DNA of 64,000 nt. Origin: Bacteroidota bacterium. Its GTDB lineage: Bacteria; Bacteroidota; Bacteroidia; Chitinophagales; Chitinophagaceae. Each line of letters begins with the position of its first letter. Position 1 is the stretch's first letter. The notes under the pieces were generated by a model that searched no databases, was not told where the DNA came from, and saw only the letters and a program-made list of their open reading frames with translations. Shown here piece by piece: positions 9,091-18,567 of this stretch. Where the stretch lies: contig JAEYWX010000017.1 of assembly GCA_023428755.1 (NCBI GenBank), positions 248,001 through 312,000 of the forward strand. The letters are read 5' to 3'. The translations under genes and the position numbers were made by a program.

Positions 9091-9481
9091 TCATGGCTAA
9101 AGCCTATCTGCTTTTGTGCTTACTCCCGGCACTTAAGTGCCGGGTTATGCAAGCTGTCGTTGGCAGCTGCACTTCGATTCGTTGCAAATTCCTTAGGTCA
9201 TAGAATGAATGATTGACAAATATGACTTATTTATTGTTACCTGCATTGCTAAGACTTATTCACTTTTATAATTAGGTACAGTATCTGATGTATTCGGTTA
9301 ATTCAATCCGTTTTCTTATCCTGAACATTTATTGCCGACACATTGAGTTATTATACGAGTTTTGGTTTTTGAGGAATAGCCCGTATTAATTTCGCAACTA
9401 TACTTCTCAGGAGGCGTACTTCATAACCCGTCACTTCAGTGTCGGGTTAAGGCTAAGAGCGAATACCGGATTTAGCCATGA
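9091..9481. mobile_element. MITE-like element with long degenerate terminal inverted repeats
   Basis: The 440-bp gap between rhaM and the CE12 gene is almost filled by one symmetrical element. The ends are exact inverted repeats TCATGGCTAAA (9091-9101) and TTTAGCCATGA (9471-9481). Each end carries a palindrome at the same distance inside (about 33 bp): CCCGGCACTTAAGTGCCGGG at 9125-9144 and an imperfect one at 9425-9448. Aligning one end with the reverse complement of the other keeps similarity for about 60 bp, with a further match (GTTGCAAATT versus GTTGCGAAATT) near 90 bp. No protein is encoded inside and no target-site duplication is obvious. Confidence 0.65.
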
Positions 9482-9503
9482 CCAGCTAACGAAATTTTTA
9501 AAC

Positions 9504-10283
9504 TTATTTTTTTAAAATATAACGGGCAAGCTCACCCGGATTTTGTTTCATTATTTGTTGAATCACGATTTCGGTATTGATCTTTGCGCCATCAAGACCG
9601 GTATGTGTTTTATCGCCATGAAAATACTTACTTACTTCGGCTTCGCCCAATTGATCATATTTGTCTGCAATTAATTCATTGAGGTCAATGAAATAAGCGC
9701 CTTCTTCTTTTGCAATTTGCTGCGCCCATAAGGCATAGTTATCCCTTGAACGGTTCACTTTTCCATCTTTCCAGTTATTGCGTGGTATCAAGGAACAAAT
9801 GATCGGCACTGCACCTTTCGCTTTTGTTTCACGAACATATCTGCGCATATAGTTTCCAAAACTGTACACCGTTTCCTGCATTTTACGGATCGGATTCCAG
9901 ATCACCGAACTATCGTTTCCAATACCACGGATGGTTCCTCTTGCACGGGCCGTATCATCTAACGGACTTGCATCGTTATGGCCAAACTGCATAATCACAT
10001 AATCGCCTTTTTTTAAGTTCGCAGTGATCTTTTCCCAACGACCTTCGGTGATGAATGTGCGGCTGCTGCGCCCTCCCAATGCATGATTCTGCACGGAGAT
10101 CTTTGCTGTATCGAAATAATCGGCTACAAAACTACCCCAGCCCCACTGACCGTTTCTTCCGCTTCCATCACCATTGCGAACAGTTGAATCGCCAATGATA
10201 TAAAATACCGGTTTGGTTTGTAGCAACGTAAACGATAGTATTCCAAGAACAATAATAAGTGCTGACAGTTTCCTTAATTTCAT
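9504..10283 (-). CDS. Rhamnogalacturonan acetylesterase, CE12 (paralog 1)
   Basis: A 259-residue SGNH/GDSL esterase with an N-terminal signal or anchor helix (LSALIIVLGILSFTLL). Catalytic blocks: S33 in IIGDST, the oxyanion residues G71 (ALGGRS) and N103 (FGHND), and D224/H227 in HGDKTHTGLDGA. CE12 enzymes remove acetyl groups from rhamnogalacturonan I, opening the backbone to PL11 and GH28. It is the last gene of the GH28-PL11-CE12-CE12 unit, 22 bp downstream of its paralog. The two share the same layout but are well diverged, so they may differ in acetyl position or chain length. Confidence 0.9.
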   Translation of the reverse strand: MKLRKLSALIIVLGILSFTLLQTKPVFYIIGDSTVRNGDGSGRNGQWGWGSFVADYFDTAKISVQNHALGGRSSRTFITEGRWEKITANLKKGDYVIMQFGHNDASPLDDTARARGTIRGIGNDSSVIWNPIRKMQETVYSFGNYMRRYVRETKAKGAVPIICSLIPRNNWKDGKVNRSRDNYALWAQQIAKEEGAYFIDLNELIADKYDQLGEAEVSKYFHGDKTHTGLDGAKINTEIVIQQIMKQNPGELARYILKK

Positions 10284-10305
10284 ACTGCAAATTTATATTC
10301 TGTGA

Positions 10306-11091
10306 TTATTTCTTTAGATAATTTACCAGCGGCAATTCATTACTGAGGTTACGAATACCTTGCACAACAGATGCTGCATTGATCTTTGCACCATCAATAT
10401 TGGTATGTGTATGATCGCCATGAAACAATTTCTTTACTTCATCCGGCCCCAACACATCATACTTATCAGCAGTAATGGCATTTAAGTCGATAAAGAAAAC
10501 GCCTTCGCTTTCTGCAACTTCCTTTGCCCATTTACCAAAATCGTTAGAGGCACGTTTTACTTTTCCGTCAACAAATTGATTACGTGGGATCATGGAACAG
10601 ATGATGGGTCGTGCTCCCTTGCTTTTTGCATCTTTAATAAACTTTTTTAAATACCATCCATATGTATGTACGGTTTCAATTGTTCCGTCGTTCCATATCA
10701 ATTCAACTGTTTCATCACCTGTGCCTCTTAACACACCCCGGTAGCCTGCACGTGACGTATCAGGCTTGCTTCCTTCATTATGTCCAAACTGCATAATCAC
10801 ATAATCACCTTCGGTAAGCGTTGAAAGTACTTTCTCCCAACGTTTTTCTTTAATAAAGGTTCTTGTACTGCGGCCGGCCATGGCCTGGTTGCTGATGTTG
10901 ATCTGCGTTGAATCAAAGAACTCACCGATCATTTCGCCCCAGCCGCATTGCGGACGGTTGGTATTACGTACCGTTGAATCACCGATGATATAAATGGTTG
11001 GCTTAGTATTACTGAGAACAATAAATGAGGTCAGCACAAAAAATAGTAACAGCAACCGAAGTGTGTGAGCATTTGCTTTGATCCATTTCAT
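10306..11091 (-). CDS. Rhamnogalacturonan acetylesterase, CE12 (paralog 2)
   Basis: A 261-residue SGNH esterase with a hydrophobic N-terminal helix (LRLLLLFFVLTSFIVL) consistent with export. S39 in IIGDST, the FGHNEGS block, and D226/H229 in HGDHTHTNIDGA complete the catalytic set. It is placed between PL11 (12 bp upstream) and CE12 paralog 1. Rhamnogalacturonan deacetylation is expected from the family and the context. Confidence 0.9.
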   Translation of the reverse strand: MKWIKANAHTLRLLLLFFVLTSFIVLSNTKPTIYIIGDSTVRNTNRPQCGWGEMIGEFFDSTQINISNQAMAGRSTRTFIKEKRWEKVLSTLTEGDYVIMQFGHNEGSKPDTSRAGYRGVLRGTGDETVELIWNDGTIETVHTYGWYLKKFIKDAKSKGARPIICSMIPRNQFVDGKVKRASNDFGKWAKEVAESEGVFFIDLNAITADKYDVLGPDEVKKLFHGDHTHTNIDGAKINAASVVQGIRNLSNELPLVNYLKK

Positions 11092-11103
11092 GCTTTGTTC
11101 ATT

Positions 11104-13050
11104 TTACTTTTTTGTAATGATAGTAATAGTTGGCTTGGGTGGCGTTTTCATTCCTTCTCCAAGAAAGTAACTTACATGTGGTGGTTGATTGTACGCCACA
11201 TTCTGCCACGCAATACTCAAACGGTATTGTGGATTATGCATGAGTGTGTAAAGTTTTATGTCTGTTGGGATAGAAGTTGAGAAGATACGTAACTCTTTAC
11301 TGTCGGCGGTACGGGTAATGATCTCTTCCCGCCAATCACCAAACAGATCGGCACTTAAACAGGGATTTGCTTTCGTACCATTGTTACTTACACAATTGAA
11401 ATCTCTTCCGTCAAACAGTTTATCCATTTTACTGTTTACATAATCCCACTTGCCAATAAACACACCGTTGAGTATTTCACTCAATGCATCGCCATCCCAA
11501 TAAATACCCATGTTGCAGGGAGGCGTTCGTTCTGCAATCTTATTTCCTTTATTATCAAACAAACCGGTAATGCCTGCACCTGCCACCCAACATTCAAAGC
11601 CGGGATACCGGGGATCAATATCTAACGCCAAGCCACGGCCGGGGCCTTCTCCATCAGCACCTGCTTTTACAGAAGCTTTCTTCCAGATCACTTCTCCTGT
11701 TTTTGCATCACGAAAATTGGCACCTGCATCACCAAAGCGTTCCTGGATACCGAATACTTCCAAACCCGGACGTTGCGGATCCAGATCACTTACATGCAAT
11801 GCATCACCATGACCAATACCTGTTGTGTACAAACCCTGTCCGTTATCATCGATCGTCATTTGTCCATAGATAATTTCATCCTTTCCATCGCCATCTACAT
11901 CCGACACACTGATATTATGATTGCCTTGTCCTGCATATTTTTTGTTACCCGGCGCATCACTATCAAACGTCCAACGTTTTACCAATTGATTTCCGTTTAA
12001 ATCCCATGCAGCCAACACCGTTCGTGTATAATAGCCACGACACATAATAAGCGAAGGATGTTTTCCATCGAGATAAGCAATGGCTGCAATAAACCGATCC
12101 ATGCGATTGCCGTAGCCATCGCCCCAAATTGCTTTTAACTCATCAGTTGTTGGAGTAAGTGAAGTTGGATGACGTGGCGGATCATAACTCACGGTTGAAA
12201 TGGCAGCTCCCGTTTGTCCGTTGAACACAGTCAGAAACTCAGGACCGCTTAAAATATAGCCACGTTCATTGCGGTAATCTTTTGTACTGTCGCCAATTAC
12301 CTTTCCTGTTCCATCAATAGTTCCATCAGCCGTTTTCATGGCGATCTCTGCTTTGCCATCTCCATCCAGATCGTACACCATGAACTGCGTATAGTGTGCT
12401 CCTTCCCGAATATTTTTTCCGAGATTGATCTCCCACAAAAACGTTCCATCGAGTTTATAACAATGAATCAGCGGCGGATCGGTAATACCTGCCTGTGAAT
12501 TATCTTTTGCACGACCGGTCATGTGCAGAAAAACTTCATACACACCATCGCCATCCACATCACCTACACTGGCATCGTTGGCCGAATAACCTTGTGGGGT
12601 ACGTAAGGGAATGGATAAGTAGGGTTTACTCCCAGCCTTAAGAACATATTTAGAACCGCTTGTTTCTTTTCCATTTACAATTGGTCGAACATCATAAGTG
12701 TAGGTGACATCTGCTAAAGCTGTTTCATCTAAAAAATTAGTAGATTTTGAAATTGGCTTCTTATTAAGTTTAAGTTGCTTATCGGTTCCTGCACCTTTTA
12801 CCAAATCTCCATTTGCCCGATAAAGATTAAACGATAGTGATTGATCTTCTGTGCCCAGCAACCGCCAGCTTACAAAAACTTTTCCATCACCTGTGGACAC
12901 TGCATGTACGCCACGGGTGAGATATTCCATTTGGTATTGAGCAGAAAGTTGAAATGACAAAAGCAGTAAAACCAATAACAGCATCAAACACTTTTGTGAA
13001 TGCTGAATGCTGAATGGTGAATGCTTGCCTGATGGTAAGATTATATTCAT
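11104..13050 (-). CDS. Rhamnogalacturonan lyase, PL11
   Basis: A secreted lyase of about 648 residues that cleaves the rhamnogalacturonan I backbone by beta-elimination. PL11 features: the N-terminal MEYLTRGVHAVSTGDGKVFVSWRLL block, a fibronectin-like segment, then an eight-bladed propeller with repeated calcium-binding loops (DVDGDGVYEVF, DLDGDGKAEI, DVDGDGKDEI). The ATG at 13050 was chosen over a TTG at 13062. A third candidate, ATG at 12984 (MLLLVLLLLSFQLSAQ), is possible because codons 9-20 of the longer form are made of an intergenic-type CATTCA repeat. It is 43 bp downstream of the GH28 gene and likely in the same transcript. Confidence 0.93.
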   Translation of the reverse strand: MNIILPSGKHSPFSIQHSQKCLMLLLVLLLLSFQLSAQYQMEYLTRGVHAVSTGDGKVFVSWRLLGTEDQSLSFNLYRANGDLVKGAGTDKQLKLNKKPISKSTNFLDETALADVTYTYDVRPIVNGKETSGSKYVLKAGSKPYLSIPLRTPQGYSANDASVGDVDGDGVYEVFLHMTGRAKDNSQAGITDPPLIHCYKLDGTFLWEINLGKNIREGAHYTQFMVYDLDGDGKAEIAMKTADGTIDGTGKVIGDSTKDYRNERGYILSGPEFLTVFNGQTGAAISTVSYDPPRHPTSLTPTTDELKAIWGDGYGNRMDRFIAAIAYLDGKHPSLIMCRGYYTRTVLAAWDLNGNQLVKRWTFDSDAPGNKKYAGQGNHNISVSDVDGDGKDEIIYGQMTIDDNGQGLYTTGIGHGDALHVSDLDPQRPGLEVFGIQERFGDAGANFRDAKTGEVIWKKASVKAGADGEGPGRGLALDIDPRYPGFECWVAGAGITGLFDNKGNKIAERTPPCNMGIYWDGDALSEILNGVFIGKWDYVNSKMDKLFDGRDFNCVSNNGTKANPCLSADLFGDWREEIITRTADSKELRIFSTSIPTDIKLYTLMHNPQYRLSIAWQNVAYNQPPHVSYFLGEGMKTPPKPTITIITKK

Positions 13051-13093
13051 TGCAAATTTCAATTATCCATTATCAAATTCTCAATTAGAAAAC

Positions 13094-14527
13094 TTATCCT
13101 TTTAGACGCTCCTGTTCTTCAATGCCAGCGGGTTCTTTTTTCTTTTCAACAGGCTTGGTTGAGATATCAATGCTTGTGTTGGTAAACTTCCAGCCTTTAG
13201 TATATTCCATTGTTCCTAATGTTTTAGCGGTGATGATGGAATTGATGAATTGAAAATTTTCAAGTAAGGATGTGGGTAATCCATTTATCTCAAACGCTTT
13301 TTGTGCATTGGTGATCTTTACATTCTGTATTACAAAATTGCGTGCAGCCGGAATTCCTTTTTCAGCAGGCGTAACTTTTTGCAGCATGGCTTTCCAATGC
13401 ACCGGCACCGTTTCCATTGTGTAGCCTTTCGGCAATTCGGAATAACTGTAGGCAGGATACCAGTTCAAATTGAACTGGTAGGCATTGCGAACTGAATCCA
13501 AAACAGAATTCACGAAGTACACATGTTCAACAGTACCACCTCTTGTTGTTGCTGATTTTATGCGTAACCCATTGTCTGTATGCTTTGCTGTTAAATCTGT
13601 ACAATAAATATGACGGATGCTGCCCGATGTTTCACTGCCCAGCGTAACAAGCCCTGCTCCTCTCCGTGCAATGGATTTTCGGATCACTACATATTCTGTG
13701 GGACGATTCACCCGCAAACCATCCCAATCACGACCGGCTTTCAAGCAAAAATTATCATCGTTGCAATCAATATCGCAATTCTGGATCAATACCCAGCTCG
13801 ATGAATCCACATCAACACCATCGGTACTTGGTCCGCTGCCATCTTCGTTATTCCTGATCACCACTCCATCAACCGTTAAGTAAGATGAGTACAACAACTG
13901 CACCGTCCAGAATCCGGCGTTTTTAAACGTTAATCCTTTCACTGAAACATCCGTTGAGTTTTGCACCAGCAATGTGCGTACACGTTTGGCATCATAATCT
14001 ACGATCCAGCGTAATCCTTTTGTATCATAGTCTTTCCGCATGGCCCAGTATTTATCCCAGCAGAATTTACCTCTTGCGTTAACCACACCATCACCCGTTA
14101 CCGCAACATTTTTTACATTGATTGCATTGATCAATGCAGCAGGCCATACCATTTCCAATCCTGCAATACGACTGTCCATATCAGGATAATCAGCAAAATT
14201 TTGTGAGCCGAGGATCAATACGCCTTTATCAATCCGCAGATGCACATTGCTTTTTAGAAAGATGGCGCCCGTTACATAAGTGCCCGGTTTAAATGCAACA
14301 ATGCCGCCACCTTTTGCAGCGCATGCGTCAATGGCTTTTTGAATGGCAACCGTGTTTACCGTTGTTGCATCACTCACAGCGCCATAACTATTCACATAGT
14401 AAACTGTCTTTACTGATGGAAAACTTCTTGCACCCACTTTCTTTGTCCATGCCGGTGCTGCAGTTGTTTGTGCAGAAAGTTGTACTGAATAAATGCAAAC
14501 AAAAACGAAAAGCAAACTATATTTCAT
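13094..14527 (-). CDS. Polygalacturonase/rhamnogalacturonan hydrolase, GH28
   Basis: A 477-residue right-handed beta-helix enzyme with a signal peptide (MKYSLLFVFVCIYSVQLSAQ). The four GH28 signatures are seen as variants: STDGVDVDSS for NTD, CNDDNFCLKAG for the DD pair, GAGLVTLGSETSG for GHG, and LRIKSA for RIK. The STDGVDVD form fits the bacterial rhamnogalacturonan-type and exo-acting branch. The ATG at 14527 directly precedes the signal peptide; the frame runs upstream to 14617 but those residues look like leader sequence. It is the first gene of a unit with PL11 and two CE12 genes, behind a CAGGA-repeat promoter. Confidence 0.93.
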   Translation of the reverse strand: MKYSLLFVFVCIYSVQLSAQTTAAPAWTKKVGARSFPSVKTVYYVNSYGAVSDATTVNTVAIQKAIDACAAKGGGIVAFKPGTYVTGAIFLKSNVHLRIDKGVLILGSQNFADYPDMDSRIAGLEMVWPAALINAINVKNVAVTGDGVVNARGKFCWDKYWAMRKDYDTKGLRWIVDYDAKRVRTLLVQNSTDVSVKGLTFKNAGFWTVQLLYSSYLTVDGVVIRNNEDGSGPSTDGVDVDSSSWVLIQNCDIDCNDDNFCLKAGRDWDGLRVNRPTEYVVIRKSIARRGAGLVTLGSETSGSIRHIYCTDLTAKHTDNGLRIKSATTRGGTVEHVYFVNSVLDSVRNAYQFNLNWYPAYSYSELPKGYTMETVPVHWKAMLQKVTPAEKGIPAARNFVIQNVKITNAQKAFEINGLPTSLLENFQFINSIITAKTLGTMEYTKGWKFTNTSIDISTKPVEKKKEPAGIEEQERLKG

Positions 14528-14638
14528 ATAATTTTTTTTAACTGTGTAGAAGCTGTTGAACAAACGATTTAAAAACGGATAACGGAGCAGCAATGCCCTG
14601 AGTGAGAAAGCAAACAATCATAGCAACCGATTTCCTCA

Positions 14639-14683
14639 CAAATTACTTCTACTGGCTCCCCTATCTATCCTGCGGCATCCTGC
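14639..14683 (-). promoter_or_regulatory. CAGGA direct-repeat promoter, site 1 (GH28 unit)
   Basis: On the minus strand two CAGGA half-sites spaced 10 bp apart (plus-strand TATCCTGCGGCATCCTGC, 14666-14683) lie 20 nt upstream of a TAATTTG element (14645-14639) that resembles the Bacteroidota -7 box. The same layout recurs at three other pectin genes. It sits about 110 bp upstream of the GH28 start and also faces the divergent MFS gene. Confidence 0.6.
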
Positions 14684-14822
14684 ATCAAACGTTTGCGAAA
14701 ACGTTTACAGCATTTTAGTGCTGTTCTTCTGGCAAAAGCAACTGTTTTTCGGATAATTTTGATGATCACAACACAACTTGACTACGATTACCACATCCAC
14801 AACCGGCTATTCAAAACTGCAG

Positions 14823-15941
14823 ATGCGCATTGCAGTCTCAGTTTTCTTTTTTTGCCAGGGTATTTGTTTTGCCAGCTGGGCCAGTCGTATTCCGGATATC
14901 AAAACAACCCTGCATTTATCTGAAGCGGCCCTTGGCAGTATTTTACTGGCATTGCCCGCCGGACAATTGACCATGATGCCGTTCAGCGGCAAACTGGTGA
15001 CGAGGTTTGGCAGTAAGTATATTCTGCGATTGGCCGCCATTGGATATGCACTCACTTTAATATCGATCGGTTTTGCAAATACAGCCTGGTTACTTACACT
15101 TAGTTTGTATGTGTTTGGACTAACCGGTAACCTGTGTAATATTTCGGTGAACACACAGGCCGTAAATGCAGAAGCGATGTACGGACGCTCCATAGTGGCT
15201 TCGTTTCATGGTGTGTGGAGTACGGCCGGATTTACAGGCGCATTGGTTGGTTTGTTGATGATGCGTTTGGAAGTACTGCCTGTCTATCATTTTATGATCA
15301 TTGCTGCTCTTGTGATCATGCTGAATATTTCCTTTCAAAAATACCTCATCATTACACCTGTCAGCCGCACGGCTTCATCGTTCAAACGGTTTCAGCTTCC
15401 GAAAGGATTGCTGTTACAATTAGGTTTGATTGCTTTCTGTTGTTTGAGTGCCGAAGGTTGTATGTTCGATTGGAGCGGTGTCTACTTTAAAGAAGTGGTG
15501 GAAGTAAAAGGCGAACTGGTATCACTGGGCTATGCATCGTTTATGATTATGATGGCGACGGGACGTTTTACCGGTGATAAACTCGCCGAACGTTTTGGCC
15601 GGAAGAAAATGGTGCAGTTAAGCGGTGTATTGATTTTTTCAGGAATGATGATCGCTGTGCTGTTACCAACGATCATTTTTGCAACCATTGGTTTTATGAT
15701 CGTTGGGTTTGGTGTGAGCAGCATTATTCCATTGGTCTACAGCACTGCGGGTAAAGTAAAAGAAGTGGCCAGCGGTATTGCCATTGCAACCGTATCGGGT
15801 GTTGGCTTTCTTGGCTTTTTGATGGGCCCGCCACTGATCGGCTATATTGCTGAACTGGCCGGGCTACGTTCTTCGTTTGCCGTGATAGCGGTGTTGGGAT
15901 TGGTGATCAGTTATATGATCAGTAAGATAAAGCTGGCGTAG
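14823..15941 (+). CDS. MFS transporter, YbjJ-like
   Basis: An inner membrane transporter of about 372 residues with twelve predicted helices. The N-terminal half carries FASWASRIPDIK and GSILLALPAGQLTMMPFSGKLVTRFGSK, resembling YbjJ-type MFS proteins of unknown substrate. The ATG at 14823 (MRIAVSVFFF) starts at the first helix; an in-frame TTG at 14778 would add 15 residues. It is the only plus-strand gene within the pectin region and is divergent from GH28, so import of a rhamnogalacturonan-derived sugar is inferred, not shown. It converges on a minus-strand lipoprotein gene with 3 bp between the stops. Confidence 0.82.
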   Translation: MRIAVSVFFFCQGICFASWASRIPDIKTTLHLSEAALGSILLALPAGQLTMMPFSGKLVTRFGSKYILRLAAIGYALTLISIGFANTAWLLTLSLYVFGLTGNLCNISVNTQAVNAEAMYGRSIVASFHGVWSTAGFTGALVGLLMMRLEVLPVYHFMIIAALVIMLNISFQKYLIITPVSRTASSFKRFQLPKGLLLQLGLIAFCCLSAEGCMFDWSGVYFKEVVEVKGELVSLGYASFMIMMATGRFTGDKLAERFGRKKMVQLSGVLIFSGMMIAVLLPTIIFATIGFMIVGFGVSSIIPLVYSTAGKVKEVASGIAIATVSGVGFLGFLMGPPLIGYIAELAGLRSSFAVIAVLGLVISYMISKIKLA

Positions 15942-15944
15942 GAT

Positions 15945-16427
15945 TTATTTTATTTGTAAGGTCGATATCCAAGAAATCATACTGTCAATCCCCATTCTAC
16001 TCTTAGAAGATACGTCAACATTTAATTCCTCTTTTTCATCTGTGTATCCATTGAAAGTTCCATCTTTTGATTGATAGATTGTCCATTTAACTTTCTTATC
16101 TACTAATTTTGACTCAACAAATATTTTTCCCGGTTCTCCTCTATATGTTTCACCAATTGGACTGCCATACCTTATTTCTACAAATCCATTCATTTTGATA
16201 AGCGTATCGGTAGGAAAAATACTATAACCCAATTGCCCTTCTTTTCCACGAACTTCTTCCAATTTAAAATTAACTGGCAGGCTTATGTAATAGTCTGATT
16301 CGCCAAGCCGCATTTCTATTAATGTATTACTTTTTGATGCTTCAATAACCGGCACCTCACTATCTGTACAAGAAGTTAAAGCATGAATAGTCACATATAA
16401 AAGTATCAACTTACGCATTCTTTTCAT
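15945..16427 (-). CDS. Hypothetical lipoprotein
   Basis: A 160-residue protein not recognised. The N-terminus is a lipoprotein signal (MKRMRKLILLYVTIHALTSC) with the lipobox cysteine at residue 20. The remainder is soluble, beta-rich and acidic, without a familiar motif. It begins 2 bp after the stop of the GH43 gene, so it is the last gene of the GH88-GH43 operon or a later insertion there. Its codon use looks more A+T-rich than its neighbours. Confidence 0.7.
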   Translation of the reverse strand: MKRMRKLILLYVTIHALTSCTDSEVPVIEASKSNTLIEMRLGESDYYISLPVNFKLEEVRGKEGQLGYSIFPTDTLIKMNGFVEIRYGSPIGETYRGEPGKIFVESKLVDKKVKWTIYQSKDGTFNGYTDEKEELNVDVSSKSRMGIDSMISWISTLQIK

Positions 16428-16429
16428 TT

Positions 16430-17353
16430 TTACTTCGGCAGCAATTCAAACTCTTTTTTACTGATCGCAAATATTGTTCCGTGACGAATACCGGAAGGCA
16501 TCGACAATTTATCCGATACATCTTCCCAGTTTTTTAAATCAGTTGATTGCACTGCACCGTATTTATGATCCCTGTATTTATCAAAGTAAACGATCCATGT
16601 GCCATTGATGCGTAAGGTAGTTGGCCCTTCTGCCCAATAGTTACCGGTGATGGGTGCTGAGGCTGCACTGTAACCTTTGTTAAGCTTTTTACTGGCAGCA
16701 ATCTTAATATTCTTCTGCACCGGGTTTCTTGTTTCATCTTTCAGGAACATCACAAACTGTTTTCCATCGGGAACAATCGTTGCATCAATCACATTAAAGC
16801 CTTGATCGTACAGCAGCTTTGTTTTGCTGAAGGTTTTAAAATCTTTCGTCAATACATAATACATCCGATGATTGTATCCGTTCTCTACTGTTGGATCAGC
16901 CGGATACTTTCCTTTGATCGTTGTTGCCCAATAGATCATGTATTGTTTCTTCTTGGCATCATACGTAATTTCCGGTGCCCAGCAGTTGCGTGCCGAATCT
17001 TCGTGCATCATCACCGGAATAAACTGTTGTTCACTCCAGTTGATGAGATCTTTTGAACTCGCATAACCAATTCCCCGATCGTTCCAGCTCACCGTCCACA
17101 CCATATGGAACAAACCATCTGCGCCACGAATAATACAGGGATCACGCATCAGTTGATCCTTTGCAACAGTTGGTTGCAGGAACGAACTGTCTTTCTTCAA
17201 CGCACTCCATGTATAGCCATCGTTGCTGTATGCCAAATGCAATCCATCCTGACCGTTATTTTTAAAATAAGCAAACAGGTATACTGAATCGGTCTGTGCA
17301 GTTACGCTGAGCAGTTGCAACATCAGCAAAAAAATCAAACTTAATTTCTTCAT
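16430..17353 (-). CDS. GH43-like five-bladed beta-propeller glycosidase
   Basis: A 307-residue secreted protein (signal MKKLSLIFLLMLQLLSVTAQ). The three GH43 acidic positions can be seen: D in MRDPCIIRG (base), D in NVIDATIVPDG (pKa modulator) and E in WAEGPTTLR (acid). Likely substrates are alpha-L-arabinofuranosides or beta-galactosides of rhamnogalacturonan side chains; the subfamily was not determined. Its ATG overlaps the stop of the GH88 gene by one base (TGATG), a sign of translational coupling; a GTG at 17356 is the alternative start. Confidence 0.85.
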   Translation of the reverse strand: MKKLSLIFLLMLQLLSVTAQTDSVYLFAYFKNNGQDGLHLAYSNDGYTWSALKKDSSFLQPTVAKDQLMRDPCIIRGADGLFHMVWTVSWNDRGIGYASSKDLINWSEQQFIPVMMHEDSARNCWAPEITYDAKKKQYMIYWATTIKGKYPADPTVENGYNHRMYYVLTKDFKTFSKTKLLYDQGFNVIDATIVPDGKQFVMFLKDETRNPVQKNIKIAASKKLNKGYSAASAPITGNYWAEGPTTLRINGTWIVYFDKYRDHKYGAVQSTDLKNWEDVSDKLSMPSGIRHGTIFAISKKEFELLPK

Positions 17354-18567
17354 CACTTATTTTTAAACATCGCTTTGTAACGGATCAATGCTTCAATAAA
17401 ATAATAATCAGCATAGGTAAGCGGCACATCAATTTCTGTTTGTGCAGGGAAATGCCCTACTCCATGCTTCAGTAAAAAACCACCATTGGTACCCGCAGCT
17501 GCAAGGTATTGTTCAGAAGACAGTTGTTTCAAAATTGTCTCCGCTGTTTTAACATACGTCACCGATAATTCGTTGTTGACATAACTGCTCAGCTCCAGCA
17601 AAGCAGAAGCCATGATCGCTGCTGCCGATGCATCACGCAAAGCGTTGGGAATATTCGGCGCATGAAAATCCCAATACGGAATTTTATCGGCTGGTAAATT
17701 CGGATGATTTAATAGAAAGGCTGCTATCTTATTCGCCTGCGCTAAATATTGTTCATCTTTTGTTTCCCGGTAGGTTTCAGTATAACCATACAGTCCCCAC
17801 GCTTGTCCACGAGCCCATGCACTTTCATCAGCAAAACCTTGCGCTGTTTTCTTTTGTTGAATAGTACCCGTTTGTGAATTGTAATTGATCACATGATACG
17901 AACTGTTATCAGCACGAAAATGATGTTTCATGGTGGTGTTCGCATGCGTTACTGCAATTTTATAAAACGAAGAATCGCCGGTTACCTGTGTGGCCCAGAA
18001 CAATAATTTCAGGTTCATCATATTGTCGATGATCACCAGGTACTCATTTGCCTTTCCATCCCATGATTTTATACAACCTGTTACCGGATTAAAACGGGTA
18101 GCCAATGATTTGGCACTTGTTACCAGAATATCTTTGTAGGCAGCAGAAGGCTTCATCTGGTTGGCATTGCCAAAACTGCAATACATCATAAAACCAAGGT
18201 CATGCGTTTTGGTATTAAACTGCTCTTTCTTCAATACCTCCAGTATTCTTGTTGCTTCTTTAAAAAGCGTTTCATCTTTTGTTTGCTGATAGAGATACAA
18301 TAAAGTACCGGGATAAAAACCGCTGCACCACCAACCTGAATTGCTGAACTCATATTTGTTGGTTGTGGGAAAATAGGTCTTCGGAAATTTATCAGCAGGC
18401 AGTTGTTGCTGCAGCAGTTGGTATTGTTTTGCAGAAGACGCAAAGATGCGATCGATGCTGTTCAGCAATTGCCGATCAGCTGTAGGCTTTGTTTTCTGCT
18501 GGGCAAACAAACCGGTAGCACCTAAGAGAAAAAGAAAACAAACAAGACAACGTATCATACAGTTCAT
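17353..18567 (-). CDS. Unsaturated glucuronyl/galacturonyl hydrolase, GH88
   Basis: A 404-residue (alpha/alpha)6-barrel enzyme with a signal peptide ending near FAQQ (residue 24). GH88 members hydrate the enol ether of 4,5-unsaturated uronic acids made by lyases, releasing the terminal sugar. The two aspartates are in place: D123 in THDLGFMMY and D181 in VIIDNMMNL, matching D88 and D149 of the Bacillus enzyme in spacing. It overlaps the BNR_4 gene upstream by 4 bp and the GH43 gene downstream by 1 bp, so it works with a lyase product in this operon. Confidence 0.92.
   Translation of the reverse strand: MNCMIRCLVCFLFLLGATGLFAQQKTKPTADRQLLNSIDRIFASSAKQYQLLQQQLPADKFPKTYFPTTNKYEFSNSGWWCSGFYPGTLLYLYQQTKDETLFKEATRILEVLKKEQFNTKTHDLGFMMYCSFGNANQMKPSAAYKDILVTSAKSLATRFNPVTGCIKSWDGKANEYLVIIDNMMNLKLLFWATQVTGDSSFYKIAVTHANTTMKHHFRADNSSYHVINYNSQTGTIQQKKTAQGFADESAWARGQAWGLYGYTETYRETKDEQYLAQANKIAAFLLNHPNLPADKIPYWDFHAPNIPNALRDASAAAIMASALLELSSYVNNELSVTYVKTAETILKQLSSEQYLAAAGTNGGFLLKHGVGHFPAQTEIDVPLTYADYYFIEALIRYKAMFKNK

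Noticed and set aside
9306..9323. A TATCCTG half-site upstream of rhaM that resembles the CAGGA promoter
   Set aside because: The second half-site is at the wrong spacing (12 bp) and no TAnTTT box lies 19-21 nt away; it is inside the MITE-like element and 250 bp from rhaM.
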